Positions 9,676-21,330 of a stretch of DNA of 64,000 bases are shown one piece after another. A program made the translations under genes and the position numbers. Origin of the DNA: Carposina sasakii (Eukaryota; Arthropoda; Insecta; Lepidoptera; Carposinidae). Location of the stretch: positions 680,728 through 744,727 of the forward strand of contig CP053149.1 of assembly GCA_014607495.2 (NCBI GenBank), read 5' to 3'. The notes under the pieces are model-generated. The model made no database searches. It was not told where the DNA came from and was given only the letters and a program-made list of their open reading frames with translations. Every line of letters starts with the position of its first letter. Position 1 is the first letter of the stretch.

Positions 9676-10355
9676 TTCTTTTATATACCTACACAGAATA
9701 TACATTTCGAATAAATATTTATAAACATGAAGAAATGTAATTAGTACCTTAAGAAACCAAATTATTTTAAAAGTTATTACAAACAAATCAATATAACTGC
9801 ATAAATTGGTAAATGATGTAAGGGTTGTTTTATTATATCTCAGCATTCTTTGAATCTCCTGAGTAACACAGTGTTACATAATCACTCAGCAGGTGGTAGT
9901 AGCGTTGTTTCCTAAATACTCTGGGCAACAGTTTTCACATATCCGCCACTTGGTTTTTTTTTATATATTTGTATATACAAATATGTCGAGTGCAGACATG
10001 TCGAGTGATAAGTGAGAATTGGGACCGGCAAAATAAGTTTGTAGCTTTACCCAGAGAATAACTAATCCTATATCTATGAAACAAGTATTTTCATATTTTA
10101 CAAAAGCTTTTATTGGTAGCTTCCGTATGTTGGTTGCTTTGTATGAAAAACCTTTTTTTTTAAATAAACAACCGTACGGTCAGAAGCTTTGTGAAAAAAC
10201 ATGGTCATGTAGCAAAGTGTATAACCAACCAATAAAGTTAATTCCTTATTTTTAATTATGTCTTTAGCTTTGAGGGCATTCCGTTAAGAAATTATAGTAG
10301 TTTGAGTCCTAGACATAAAGGTTCTTTTCAATAAGCGTGGTCGTAATAAAATCTA
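9676..10355. other. AT-rich spacer, no gene seen
   Basis: No coding frame. A small palindrome (TATTTGTATATACAAATA) lies near 9966. Loosely inverted AAGCTTTTATTGG-like words occur at 10104 and 10223. Confidence 0.5.
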
Positions 10356-10556
10356 TCTATATACATATAATAAAATTGTAACGGATCGATGTTTGTGCAC
10401 GCTAATCTTAGAAACGGCTAGACCAATTTCGATGCAGTTTTCAGGAATATATTGTGACAGGCCCCACTTAACATATAGGCTACTTTTTATCCCGGATAAT
10501 TTCGACATTTTGTTTTTTCTGTAGTCCACGCGGACGGAGTCGCGGGCGTCCGCTAG
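10356..10556 (+). mobile_element. Short non-autonomous Helitron, 201 bp
   Basis: Starts TCTATATACATATAATAAAA after A and ends CGGAGTCGCGGGCGTCCGCTAG before T. Its 3' hairpin resembles that of the autonomous Helitron. A diverged sibling lies at 13174-13351 and an inverted 3' end at 48764. Confidence 0.85.
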
Positions 10557-10850
10557 TAAAATATCTAACTAAATCGCAACTCATCCAAACAAATAGTTCC
10601 CGAACAAACAATGCAGCACTTCTTACTCCATTTGACCTATTTGCATGCTCGGAACTAGACTGAACTAGAGGAACTACAATAAAAGAGCACCTAAATTACA
10701 CAAACAAACAAATGAGGCGATTTTCTTTAGCAAATAGTTGCGCAAAGGGCTAGCGCACGCGACCAAGTACTTTGGTAGTTAGCAGACGGTGATCCTTTAT
10801 ACTCAGACCTTCAGTTAATAAATTAAAATGGATTTTTTATTTACTAGGTA

Positions 10851-11134
10851 TTCACTATGGGTGCGCCCACCACCGGGCCCTACACCCTCCACTGACCCTC
10901 GGATCTGATAACTCATAACTGCGAAAACAGGCACTTGCACCAACTACAATCACCACGAGAAACCAGACCCGAGCACCTAGCATGTAAGACAATACATTGC
11001 ACTATTCCGAAATCAAAAACTAGATAAATAATCTACATATGTTTCGCCAACAACCGTGGCATCCTCAGGATTATAGAATCAGTAAACCACTAATTATTAT
11101 GAAACTCTAAAACCCAACAATAAAATACAATTTC
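10851..11134 (+). mobile_element. Foldback-family retroposon, copy 1 (half form)
   Basis: Begins TTCACTATGGGTGCGCCCAC and ends with ATACAATTTC. It is flanked by a 12-bp direct repeat, ATTTACTAGGTA, at 10839-10850 and 11135-11146. This copy has the left arm, a middle part (TATGTTTCGCCAACAACCGT) and the 3' tail, but no inverted arm. The variable-length target duplication points to target-primed reverse transcription. Confidence 0.85.
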
Positions 11135-11164
11135 ATTTACTAGGTATTTTGACAATTCATCACA

Positions 11165-11335
11165 TCGTATCGGCCTATTGAAGACCATTGCTGGACGTAG
11201 GCCTCTCACAGGGCACGTCACAAGGCTACTGTCCATTCCACAGTGTGATTTTCGTACTATGTAATCAACACGGGAAGCGTTACCGCCTACCTCCCAGAAA
11301 CCCTTAATCGCCTCTTCACATCTCTGTTGGAAAGG
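11165..11335 (-). repeat. RTE-like LINE 3' end, diverged
   Basis: Reads CCTATTGAAGACCATTGCTGG then ACGTAGGCCTC and CCTCCCAGAAACCCTTAATCGCC. This is the antisense of the LINE tail whose last codons are VQQWTAIG in better copies (see 36828). Confidence 0.65.
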
Positions 11336-13173
11336 TAGCTAAAGCTTAATTTGTAAACTAAAGTCTTAAAAGTTCAAATTTATGTTTGGTGTGTGCTGCG
11401 CTCATAGAAAAGTATCAACGTATCAATAATTATCGAGTTTCTCAACAAAATCGTGAAGTTCACACAACCGCTTGGCAACTAATTTCAGACTATAATGAAT
11501 ATTACTAAATGGCTGGGTAAACAAGCGACGCGGTTTGTTAGCCGCTGTTAAAAATTAATGGAAATGCTAATTATTGGAAAATTTTGAATTCAATGGGATT
11601 TGATAGGTTTTGTTTGGAAACAAAGTTTCGGAGTGTGATCGTGGAACCCATTGAGTTTAGGCCAATTAATAAAATTGTTAGCAATCGAGTGCCTGTTTTA
11701 ATGTTCTCCGATCTTACAATTATTTGAAATCTATTTCAATGTTTAAAGGATCATGTAAATATTACTAAGCGCCTCTGTTGTAAATAAGGAGCAGTAGCGA
11801 ATTCGAGATAAAAAAACACCATTAGGTTGATTTTTTCAAAATAGACATTATGCTGATATCAGCAATCCTGCAATCTCTATGATACAAATGTTTATTAATT
11901 TTATTTTAATTTTTTATATTTCAATCGATTTTTTATTCCAGCAATTCAGCTAAATTTCGAAAGTACGCAACTAACGGTTTTGACTGCTGAAAGAGTCTGC
12001 TTAGGTACATACCTACTAATAGTACCATACCATGACGTATGTTATGAATATTAAAGTGTGTGATACACTGTTATTACCCTAATAATTAAATAAATAAATA
12101 AAATGTATGTATCATTATAACAATATTAGCAACAAGATGCATTTTGAGGTTGACTTTGAATAATTAAGGTGTAAGATTCGAAGGACCCTCGTGGAACAGG
12201 GAAGTTGCTGAATATATCGGTGTCTCGTTTCCATTGTAAATACAGTCTTGTTTTCAAATTCCACGCTAGGTTTGGATAAAAAAAATATTTTCCGCCATAT
12301 TTATTTCGCCCGGAAAATGTTCGCGTGCTCTTATAATTGCTTCAAACGAAGTTATTTTCGTATTTGTATACTTTAAAGTGGAAATTATTTAAATATAAAC
12401 AGACCTTGTATAGGTAAGTTAAGTGCTAGTGAATGGACGTTGGGTAAATATAATTATTACTTAGTTTTGTAAAGGTATATTAAACAAACACGTCTTGTTA
12501 GTAAAGTTAAAAAAAACTATATATTTAGGGGCTACTTACGTACATGAAATACTGTATTTTAGGATAGAATAAGGTAGTAAAGAATACGTAAAAAATTGTA
12601 ATAATGACCTTCGAAAGAATAGACAGTTAAAATGATACTGTTTTATTGTTAAAATAAGTTGCCAGAGGCAAATACTACTATAGAGCAAAATTGAGTATTT
12701 AGTAGTAACAACTGTAGAAAATAATTTACTATTGTATTCAATTTGAAATAGTGATTTCTCTGCTTATAAATAGCTTATAATTAGGTTAGAAAAGTGAATA
12801 TTTTAGGTGCTTTTGCCGCAGGTCTAGTTAACATTTAAATGTTAACATCAGTATGAGTAATCCGATTTACATAATGCTTATTCAACCATACAATAATACG
12901 ACATATTGACTGGCAAATAACATTTATTACCCAATTTCCACACATATTCACTGCGTCCTGTATCCACCTCCTCCCCAAATTATTCACCTATTTTCACCCG
13001 CACGGGAGCCCGGGGCAAATTGTTATCCTGCTCGATGCCAATAGTAGGAAATGACCCGGCGATGACGTCAGAATATTATAATATCGTAGTGAAGCATTTT
13101 GTTTTAAGTGCATATCTACTGTACTTTTATATTCTGTATATTATGTAAAACTGTTACATTTAGTCTACGAGTA
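11336..13173. other. Long AT-rich stretch without identifiable gene
   Basis: No frame above about 50 codons and no repeat with a partner in the window was noticed. A less AT-rich patch at 12945-13075 contains a palindromic CRE-like TGACGTCA (about 13063); its meaning is unknown. The stretch may be intron of the minus-strand gene at 20.5 kb. Confidence 0.5.
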
Positions 13174-13351
13174 TACATATAATAAAATTGTAACGGATCG
13201 ATGTTTGTGCACGCTAATCTCAGAAACGGCTGAACCGATTTCGATGCAGTTTTCAGGAATATGTTGTGACAGGTCCCACTTAATAAACTGGGAAAATGTT
13301 TTTATCCCGGATAATATCGACATTTTACTTTTTCTGCGGGCGTCCACTAGC
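13174..13351 (+). mobile_element. Short non-autonomous Helitron, 3'-damaged
   Basis: Closely matches 10356-10556 (TACATATAATAAAATTGTAA, ACGGATCGATGTTTGTGCAC), but the hairpin segment before GCGGGCGTCCACTAG is deleted, so the terminator is probably dead. Confidence 0.8.
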
Positions 13352-13903
13352 GTGTAATAGAATGATATGATTTGATACTATCTGTTCATACTGCAATAAC
13401 TGTTTTATCATAATAACGTCTTATGTCTTATGTTTTTGAAATGCGACATCTTTGTTGGTAGAAAGAAATGATTAAAACATAATTAAAGTTTCACACAAAG
13501 TGATTCATTACTCTAAATAAAGTAGCTTATCATTTTGGCTCAGGTACATTTTTTATATTTAATTTTACCACCCAATTTTAAAAACCTATTCTACGTACTA
13601 AAACTGCGTGAATGTCTATCAACGATAAGATATGATAGAAAAGAAATTAGGGACATCGTTATACTGCACTAACAATGGCGGATAGATAATCGTAACAAGC
13701 ACATCGCACGATAGAATAACTAGCACGAAATGTATTGAAACATGTAAACAGCAATAAATGTAAGTAAAAACAAAACTTGCCTTAAATAGGCTGTCTATGT
13801 TATAAACAATATAATTCTTAGTAATAAATAAATTATAAATATATGTAAAAGTAGATACTTAACTCCAAGACGGTAAATGAAATAATATAAAACAAAAATC
13901 TAT
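13352..13903. other. Spacer without identifiable gene
   Basis: AT-rich, short stops in all frames, nothing recognised. Confidence 0.5.
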
Positions 13904-14279
13904 TTCACTATGGGTGCGCCCACCACCGGGCCCTACACCCTCCACTGACCCTCGGATCTGATAACTCATAATTGCGACAACAGGCACTTGCACTAACTAC
14001 AATCACCATGAGAAACCAGACCCGAGCACCTAGCATGCAAGACGATACATTGCACCATTCCGAAATCAAAAACTACATAAATAATCTACATATGTTTCGC
14101 CAACAACCGTGGCATCCTCAGGATTTCTCATGGCGATTGTAGTTAGTGCAAGTGCCTGTTGTCGCAATTATGAGTTATCAGATCCGAGGGTCAGTGGAGG
14201 GTGTAGGGCCCGGTGGTGGGCGCACCCATAGTGAATGTTTGAACTTCCGAATTGTAACGCCTAATACAATTTCATTTAT
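13904..14279 (+). mobile_element. Foldback-family retroposon, copy 2 (hairpin form)
   Basis: The left part starts TTCACTATGGGTGCGCCCAC as in copy 1. After CTCAGGAT it turns back: about 110 bases (14126-14235) are the reverse complement of its own start, ending CGCACCCATAGTGAA. The 3' tail follows, ending ATACAATTTCATTTAT. A 10-bp direct repeat AAAAATCTAT flanks it (13894-13903, 14280-14289). A transcript would form a long hairpin. Confidence 0.88.
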
Positions 14280-15230
14280 AAAAATCTATTTGCCTATATT
14301 GGTTAAATCCTTCTGTCACTGTTATTCCACTACCATGCCCTATTTGCAGGATTGGTGACGACGTTTCGAAGGTGTCCCGATTCGTCGACCTTCCTCCCTT
14401 TAGATTCGAATTGACATTATTCGCAAGTGTATACGCTCCCTAATGAAATTTATCACGGGTTTGTTGTTTTGTTTTTTGCTTGCAAATGCTACAGAATGAA
14501 TTTTTATTTTCCGTATGAAGTGAAGTGTGAGTGTGAGCTGTTCTTTAGAAAATATATTTTTAAAACAAATATTATTTAAGTATATCTGGGCCGTTGTATA
14601 CTTTACTCTTAATTACCACTTAAGGGTTAAATTTTCCAATGGTCAATAGCATAATCTGAAGGACAAAGTTGATTCTGTCTCTATCTATATCACGCGGTTT
14701 ATTAATAGCACAGTATAATGCTAGCTGCACATAGTAGTGCGTAATATTGCGGACGGACGCGGATCAGCCCGCACCGATGCACCACATCATCCGTGGTAAT
14801 GCAGACATGTCCGTAACATATTTACAAGGCTAAATTACGTGTGTGTCTGTCCATGCCCGTCGGCCGTGTGCATTTTCCGCAAAATCACGCACCGCGGGAA
14901 GCCAGCATAATATGTGGCTTATAGACAAGGCTGTAGGACGAAAATATATTATGCTATTTATTATGTTCATTTATTCGTTGAAGCATAATAATGTTTATAA
15001 GTTTAAAACTCTAAGTCGATAGCATAAACCATAAATTACAATTGTAATAAAAGCGCACTAAGTATCCAGGAGCTGGTCGCAAAAAAATATCATAAATCGA
15101 GTTGCCACGCAAAAGAGGGCAAACAAAAAAATAAATAAATTCCAGAACATAGCAGCAGACATCATAAAACGATCAAGTTATTGCCACAAACGTATTAAAA
15201 GCCACGTTCACAATCGTAACTCAGGTTTTT
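14280..15230. other. Spacer; GC-rich block at 14745-14910
   Basis: No gene. The block at 14745-14910 (GCGGACGGACGCGGATCAGC to CACGCACCGCGGG) has loosely inverted GC-rich ends and may be a decayed MITE; termini could not be fixed. Confidence 0.4.
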
Positions 15231-15237
15231 CTTGTTT

Positions 15238-15312
15238 GTTCAGCGGTCTGCTCACGAAGGTTCTTAGTGAAAAGGGAATAAATGGACAAGTTTCAATGAT
15301 TTATTCTGGGCA
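15238..15312 (+). other. Exon-like segment, uncertain
   Basis: A good acceptor context (TTTTTCTTGTTTGTTCAG) is followed by an open frame (GLLTKVLSEKGINGQVSMIY) and a GTAAGA donor-like site. The frame stays open beyond it (64 codons from 15236). No protein was recognised, and chance cannot be excluded. Confidence 0.15.
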
Positions 15313-15904
15313 AAGTAAGAGTGATTGTGGTCATTATGTATGTGTGATATTGACCTCAACTAAGAAAAGGGTCATGGTAAAGTACTCTAGAAACTATTGC
15401 AATAATAAAACAAAACCTAATTACCATTAAGTATAATAAAATGTTATACCTAAAGCAATCAAGTAAGATGAATAAGTATTTGAATTTATACGGAACATTT
15501 CCCAAAAAACGTAATTCTCACTAAGCATTTTTTGCCACACGCTCCCGGGTTATAAAGCACTATATTCTCGCCGTTTATGAGGGCACTCCACGTGAGCCTT
15601 ACAGTTATATGTCGTAAGGGTAAAAATGGCTTGTGCCAGCTGCTAAAATTTAAGTAGGAGTAGCATCTGCTTTATATTCCAGCTAAGAGTTCCAGCAGGA
15701 ACCATTATTCTATGAAATCCTCTTGTCGTTAAGTCTTTTTACAAGTCTCTTGAAAATGTCCGAAAGTTATGCTCTCATGAATTTTCCATAGCTTAAAAAT
15801 TGTACAATAAAGTTTGTAACTAAATAATATAATCAGTTTGTTACCAGTTAGTAACTTTAAAGACTTGTTGCATCAGATCAGATCGTGTTGGTCTATTCGT
15901 TACA

Positions 15905-16015
15905 TAATTAATGCAGTCTTACAACGGGAGATCGAGCCATGTGGCGTACACTGGGGGAGGCCTACGTCCAGCAGTGGACTGCAATAGTCTGACGACGAAG
16001 ACGACGACTAAAAAC
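15905..16015 (+). repeat. RTE-like LINE 3' end with trinucleotide tail
   Basis: Sense-strand tail: GGGGGAGGCCTACGTCCAGC then AGTGGACTGCAATAG, encoding a VQQWTAI-type ending, followed by GACGACGAAGACGACGAC repeats. 5'-truncated, as usual for LINE copies. Confidence 0.75.
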
Positions 16016-16589
16016 TATAGGATTCGCTAAGTTTGCGATTAATTACTATACTAGAGATTTTTGGGATCAAATATTTTGACAGTCTGTCTGTTTTCATACA
16101 GAATTTGAAATAAAATAATTTACGTATTTAACTGATTTCTAGTATGATACGCCGATGAATATTTTAAAAGTTATTCTGCTATTACAAATTGACTAATGGC
16201 CGACTATTCCAGTAGTCTGATGATGATAACTGAAAGATGAAGTTGATGCTGTCTACGTATATCTTTAACAAACTTTAAAGAAAGACAACATAAAAATCCT
16301 TCAGATAGACTGGTCGTCAGAAAAATCAACCTTATATTATCAATACAATGTGCAATTGTCATAAATGAAAATGTATCGGGTTTTTTAAAAATCATATCCT
16401 GTGCAATTGTAAAGAGAGAGCTATGTATCCAATGTTTCGCTTCACGGTTGTCTGGGCTCGATATTTCGCAGCTGTCTACTTAGGTGAATGTATTTTTATC
16501 TGTACGTTCGCTTCGATCCAGTACGGGGAAAAGTTCTCGCCAGAACTACAGAACTAGAAATGAAATGGTTCGTTTGTAAAAAACATACA
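16016..16589. other. Spacer without identifiable gene
   Basis: Nothing recognised. A 63-codon minus-strand frame at 16204-16395 looks like chance. Confidence 0.45.
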
Positions 16590-16735
16590 TAGGTAGGTGG
16601 TCAGCCCATCGCCTACAAAACACCAAGACCCTCTTGTCCCCCTACTGACTTGTACGGTATGCCCGGGAAGAGAGGCAGCTGCAGTATTATACTTTTTTTT
16701 TCACTCCCAGAGCAGCATAGAAGAAAAATAGGTAA
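16590..16735 (+). repeat. SINE-like repeat, partner at 48455-48600
   Basis: Direct copy of 48455-48600: CAGCCCATCGCCTACAAAAC, ACTGACTTGTACGGTATGCC and TTTTTTTTCACTCCCAGAGC are shared. An internal T-run and no coding potential suggest a non-autonomous retroposon. Confidence 0.75.
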
Positions 16736-16774
16736 AGTTTGTGAATATTAAACATGTACATAAGTACATACATA

Positions 16775-17000
16775 TAGATACGAGTGTGTTCGCGAAATCG
16801 GATAGACAAACTGCAAGATCATTGGGGAGATCCCACACCCACGTTCAGAATAGGAGGAGTCAAATGTTAATGATAAGTGACAAATTGCTAGCTAATCGCC
16901 TGTAAGTCGCCTGTATGCTAAACGTGCCTGTAAGGATCTCATTCGTGATCCTGCACCTTTGGCTACATCATTTTGGGAAGGCAGCCATAAGAGTATGTAA
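16775..17000 (+). repeat. Interspersed repeat family (GCTAGCTAATCGCC), diverged copy
   Basis: Shares GGGGAGATCCCACAC, GTGACAAATTGCTAGCTAATC and related words with copies at 24440, 26403, 35220, 38035 (inverted) and 49320. A likely SINE or LINE-derived repeat whose ends are blurred. Confidence 0.6.
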
Positions 17001-17689
17001 GAATGTAGGAGTTTGCCTCGTGGAATATATACAAGCAAGCATACAATAATTAATAGAAATCAATACAAGTTGTCACATCATGGGGCCTAAGGTGTCAATG
17101 CCTCGATACATCGCTTTGATGTGCGCAGATCGAACTTTTTTATGAGGTTTTTAAGGACTTTTTCAGACGACTATAATTAGACGGAACGGCCGTGAATTAG
17201 AACACTTCGGTTGGTTTTTTGTAGTCAATATTTTTATTCTGGCACGTGGATTTATGGAGTGAGAAATGTGAACGGTATTTTACATTAATCAAGAAGTCAT
17301 ATTTTATAATAATGACTAACAGATGACCGACCTAAACGTAATTAAATCATCGAGGTAATTGTAATTAAGTACTCGAAATTTCATGATCTTGATATCATAG
17401 TTTTTCATTCCATTATTGGAAATAATGAACTTTTATCTCTTCATATAACAATAAAATTTGCGATAAAACCGTATTGTAAATTACAATAAAAACCGAGTCA
17501 ACCATAAAAAAACTATTCTAATAAAAGCTCTAATTACAATATTACTACAATCATAAAAAAGTTGTAAAAAATCTTATAACTTAACTGTACTGTTAGGTTC
17601 CATAAGGTGCACTATCATAATTGCACAAAATTATAGTTTGCATCAAATAATCATTTAATATACCTACATCGAGAGTGAGCCACTATAGC
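17001..17689. other. AT-rich spacer
   Basis: No gene or clear repeat seen. Confidence 0.5.
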
Positions 17690-17760
17690 AGGAACAAGAC
17701 AAGTGTGGCCTTATATCGGGAAGGCCTTTGCCCAGCAGTGGGACACGGTGTAGGCTAATT
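17690..17760 (+). repeat. RTE-like LINE 3' end, strongly diverged
   Basis: GGAAGGCCTTTGCCCAGCAG then TGGGACACGGTGTAGGC is recognisable as a mutated LINE tail of the type at 15905. Confidence 0.5.
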
Positions 17761-17879
17761 GAAAATAAATAATGTGTTTTAAAAATATGTGATTTGTCAC
17801 AATCTTGATAAATTACTGTACTGAAATATATGGAACAGCAGTTTTTTTTTTTCACTATTTCGGAGTTGGTCCCATAGTG

Positions 17880-18373
17880 AAAGTTGTTTCTTTTTTTACA
17901 AGCTTTTATTTAACTTGCAATGTATGTTTGTTCGGGTGAAATCTTACAACTCAATTTTAAGGCACTTGCCCTCAACCGATTGGGCTGAAATTTGGTGAGC
18001 ACGTTCAGTTCGGATGACAATGCATGATGACAGTGTGACGTCATTCTAAATCCAACATGGCGGCATACCCACAATGGCGGACCAATTATTTTTAATGCAT
18101 TCCTACAATATGGGTATCAAATAAAGGGCTAGCTGAGAGTAACTCTAAAAAAATGTGACGTCACTCTTAATCCAATATGGCGGACTTCTAAAACTTGAAA
18201 ATCTATTTTGAAACAGATATTTTTAAGCAATTGAGCAGGGTGAAGTTATTAGAAGGGCTCCTCATTGAAGAGCTGGACTATTCAAAATTAACTGGCAAAC
18301 ACCTTGCAATTGATGCGTTGAATGAGATGAACAGACTTAGGAACTTACCAGATGAAACTAAAAGTATAAAATA
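17880..18373 (+). repeat. Decayed mobile-element segment with a coding remnant
   Basis: It begins with ACAAGCTTTTATTTAACTTG, a word also present in the arms of the adjacent inverted repeat (18374-18971). It holds two similar passages around GTGACGTCA..TAATCCAA-ATGGCGG. A 60-codon open frame (18192-18374) ends it, including LLEGLLIEELDYSKLTGKHL. I do not recognise the protein; it could be the end of a transposase or a captured exon. Confidence 0.4.
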
Positions 18374-18971
18374 AAATTTAGGTAAAAAAACCTTTTTAAA
18401 AACAAGCTTTTATTTAAATGCGCTAAAAGAAAAAATAAACTTTTACTGTAATTTATAACGTCATTTCAAATTTAACACATTTGACACAATTTATATGTTA
18501 TAAAAGCTTGTCGCGACATTTAAGTACTCGTATTTACTTTCTTAGTTTTAAATTTTTAATAAGTCAAGGTGAGGCCGTGCCGAGGACTGAGTGGCATGAT
18601 GACATGATGTCGTGAACATACCACCTCGGGGCACCGGGGCGAACCCTGTTGTATATTACTCTCTTACTCTTCTACACAAAGCTCTGGAAGGGTCGACGGA
18701 TATTTCTTCGTTATGCGTGGGAACAATATGGGAAAATCTGAAACATCAACACAAAGATGCTGCCTAATAAACATTTAAAAGTAAGAACGTAAATACGAGT
18801 ACTTAAATGTCGCGACAAGCTTTTATAACATATAAATTGTGTCAAATGTGTTAAATTTGAAATGACGTTATAAATTAACAGTAAAAGTTTTAGTGTAAAA
18901 GTTTATTTTTTCTTTTTAGCGCATTTAAATAAAAGCTTGTTTTTAAAAATGTTTTTTTACCTAAATTTTTT
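18374..18971. mobile_element. Long inverted-repeat (foldback) element, ~600 bp
   Basis: The left arm (18374-18543) and right arm (18779-18971) are reverse complements for about 170 bases, starting AAATTTAGGTAAAAAAAC and including CAAGCTTTTATTTAAATGCG. The right arm has a small internal duplication. The 235-base spacer is more GC-rich (CACCTCGGGGCACCGGGGCG). No target duplication was recognised, so the superfamily is open. Confidence 0.8.
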
Positions 18972-19837
18972 ACCTACCTAGTTTCGTGTCAAAAGCAAAT
19001 CACTAATTTTGAAAACACCTTATATATTTATATACACACCAACACATTGTCAGTAAGTAAGGGCGTGATTATATATGTGTATGTATGTATGTACATTTTC
19101 AGTAATGGCCATTATGCCCAATAGAGGTAAGATAAGACTACCTCCGCTTTTTGGGTACAAACATACCACTATCTATTGGTAGAGACCGGCAACGAGTCTT
19201 ACTCGTATACTTACAGTAAATACGCAGTAACGAGAAACAAAAATTGTGGAAAAAACCATAATGGTACTTTGCTATTTTACTAAAATATTGAATCGTCAAA
19301 CTGTGAAGAATAGCCGTCAAAATAAAAAATATTTAGATAAACAGCAGATCAAATAGCGTATTAAAAACGCTTTAATTCACCAATAAATGGTACTATTGGC
19401 CGCAATTCGACAAAAATAAAAATATAACAAGCAATCAATAGTGTGCTGTAGTACCTATAGGTATACAATTGTAGGTGCACACTTTTTCCAAGTATCCAAG
19501 TTAAGTGTATTTCTTTAATAACTACACATTCTTGGCGCAATACTTCAACAGTTTTATTTCCAATACACTCCAGGAAATCGAAAATATAATTCGAGGTGAA
19601 ATCCTGTTACAATTTCTCTGACTTCACATGTAGCGAAGAAAAATTGAGAATTTAAACAAGATATTTGGAGTATTTATGTACTTTATATTAACAAAACGAT
19701 ATAAATAACTCATTTTTTGTGCGTAGGTAAAGTGCTTTTTACCATTCATAATGATGTTCCAATTATTGACGTACGGCATTCTATTATTATATTATTTTAT
19801 AAGGAACTAATGCGAATGTATAAATAAAAATAAATAA
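18972..19837. other. Spacer without identifiable gene
   Basis: AT-rich. Near 19060 a GGGCGTGATTATATATGTG word resembles the inverted head of the ATCACGCC repeat family. Nothing else recognised. Confidence 0.45.
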
Positions 19838-20103
19838 TTCACTATGGGTGCGCCCACCACCGGGCCCTACGCCCTCCACTGACCCTCGGATCTGATAACT
19901 CATAACTGCAAAAACAGGCACTTGCACTAACTTCAATCGCCACGAGAAACCAGACTCGAGCACCTAGCATGCAAGACAATACATTGCACTATTCCGAAAT
20001 CAAAAACTAGATAAATAATCTACATATGTTTCGCCAACAACCGTGGCATCCTCAGGATTATAGAAATTAGTAAATTAGTAAACCAATAAATACAATTTCA
20101 TTT
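19838..20103 (+). mobile_element. Foldback-family retroposon, copy 3 (half form)
   Basis: Same start and middle as copy 1, and a tail ending ATACAATTTCATTT. A 14-bp direct repeat ATAAAAATAAATAA flanks it (19824-19837, 20104-20117). Lacks the inverted arm. Confidence 0.85.
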
Positions 20104-20259
20104 ATAAAAATAAATAAGTATTATGGTGTATTATAAACATATGTAGACATAATAATAATAATAATAAAAAGTAATATATATTTTTTTATTATATTACTTT
20201 AAAGAGTGAGACTGCTGTTATCGCATTGTGCATTATTTAAATTCAACTTGACAATTTAT

Positions 20260-20490
20260 ATGTCTTCTTCAGCCTATTGCTAGATGTAGGCCTCCCCCAG
20301 GGCACGCCACAAATAACTGCCACAGGGGATTTTGCCCATAGTCACCACGCTGGGCGGGCGGGTTGGTGACCGCAGTGTGATTTTCGGACTATGTTGCCAG
20401 TACGAGAGGCGCTGCTGCCCACCTCCCGGAAACCTTTAATCGCCTCGTACGATACCCACAGGCAAACTCTACTCTGCCGGCACAACGCGA
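20260..20490 (-). repeat. RTE-like LINE 3' end
   Basis: Antisense tail: CAGCCTATTGCTAGATGTAG, GCCTCCCCCAGGGCACGCCA, CATAGTCACCACGCTGGGC and CACCTCCCGGAAACC. Same family as 23700 and 36828. Confidence 0.75.
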
Positions 20491-20543
20491 CTAATTTATA
20501 TGTATAAATGTTAAATATAACCGGTAAAAAATTACGAACTTAC

Positions 20544-20625
20544 CCAGTTTGTCCTGCACAACAGTCTTAGTGTCGCCATGGACGAGGCAGACGATGAGGA
20601 CGAGCGCGACACGAGTCTGCTCCAT
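20544..20625 (-). CDS. First coding exon of a host secreted or membrane protein (unknown)
   Basis: On the minus strand the ATG at 20623-20625 begins MEQTRVALVLIVCLVHGDTK, a short polar start, a hydrophobic core and a likely cleavage near VHG, so a signal peptide. The frame runs 27 codons plus one base to a strong donor, G|GTAAGT (20543-20538). Upstream the exon continues to an acceptor after a T-rich tract ending CAG (about 20705-20707). An upstream ATG in the same exon opens a short uORF that stops before the main start. Later exons must lie at lower coordinates or outside the window; none was identified. I do not recognise the protein. Codon composition is GC-richer than all surroundings, which supports a real host exon. 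Confidence 0.6.
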
Positions 20626-20704
20626 GCTGCGGTCGGAGATCAACTGCGCGCGGCTGAGGAGTGGGGGGGCGCTCGAGGCTGGCCTACCCGCACAATCATG
20701 CTAC
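20544..20704 (-). other. Host exon 2: 5' UTR end plus coding start
   Basis: Bounded by an acceptor (TTTTTTTTCTTCAGCAG on the minus strand) and a GTAAGT donor, about 161 bases, GC-rich. Contains the start codon described in the overlapping CDS entry. Confidence 0.55.
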
Positions 20705-20934
20705 CTGCTGAAGAAAAAAAACTAGGTTAATAATTATATGTAGTATTAATTTTATTGTGATTGATTAATTGTAATAATTATAATAAGGTTTATAACCCTA
20801 TCTTACAATCAACGAATACACCTATCTTAGTTGACTTTATCTTAGTTATCAGTACTTTCTCAAGGCCATTTTTTTTGTTAATCATACGCAAATAAAGTAA
20901 ATTTAACATAAAGTACCCTCACGTAGTTTCTTAA

Positions 20935-21075
20935 TAATAATAATAAAACACTTTATTGCACACACAAAAATTTTTCGTACATGGGCGAACTTAATGCAAT
21001 ATAGCATTTTCTACCAGTTAACCCAATTACTGGAGAAAAGCTTAGGGCCGTACAATAAAAACGAATACACAACAT
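20935..21075 (-). repeat. LINE 3' end (CR1/Zenon-like tail)
   Basis: The minus strand reads TGGTAGAAAATGC, GCATTAAGTTCGCCCATGTAC and TGTGTGTGCAATAAAGTGTT followed by (TTA)n. This hairpin plus AATAAAG tail is common in lepidopteran CR1-type LINEs. It lies within the putative first intron of the host gene. Confidence 0.7.
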
Positions 21076-21330
21076 TAATAAAAAATAAAATAACTTAAGA
21101 ACTACTTACACTGACCGACAAATCAAAATATACACTAGTCATTTTGTAGCGTCATGTGGTATTTCTGCACCCTTGACTTAAAAACCGTCGTGATTCGTAA
21201 TAAAGAAACGCTCTTAAAAAACAAATAACAGTGCAAAACATCGATAGTATAAATAGAATATTTCATTCAATTCCGCGCTCAAACAAACCATCGCTCACGT
21301 CACGTCACTGATTGTTACCCCTTCACTTAC

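Noticed and set aside
12945..13075. Possible minus-strand exon (open frame with SFPTIGIEQDNNLP)
   Set aside because: No acceptor with a pyrimidine tract and only a weak donor; the frame is short. Kept only as part of the spacer note.
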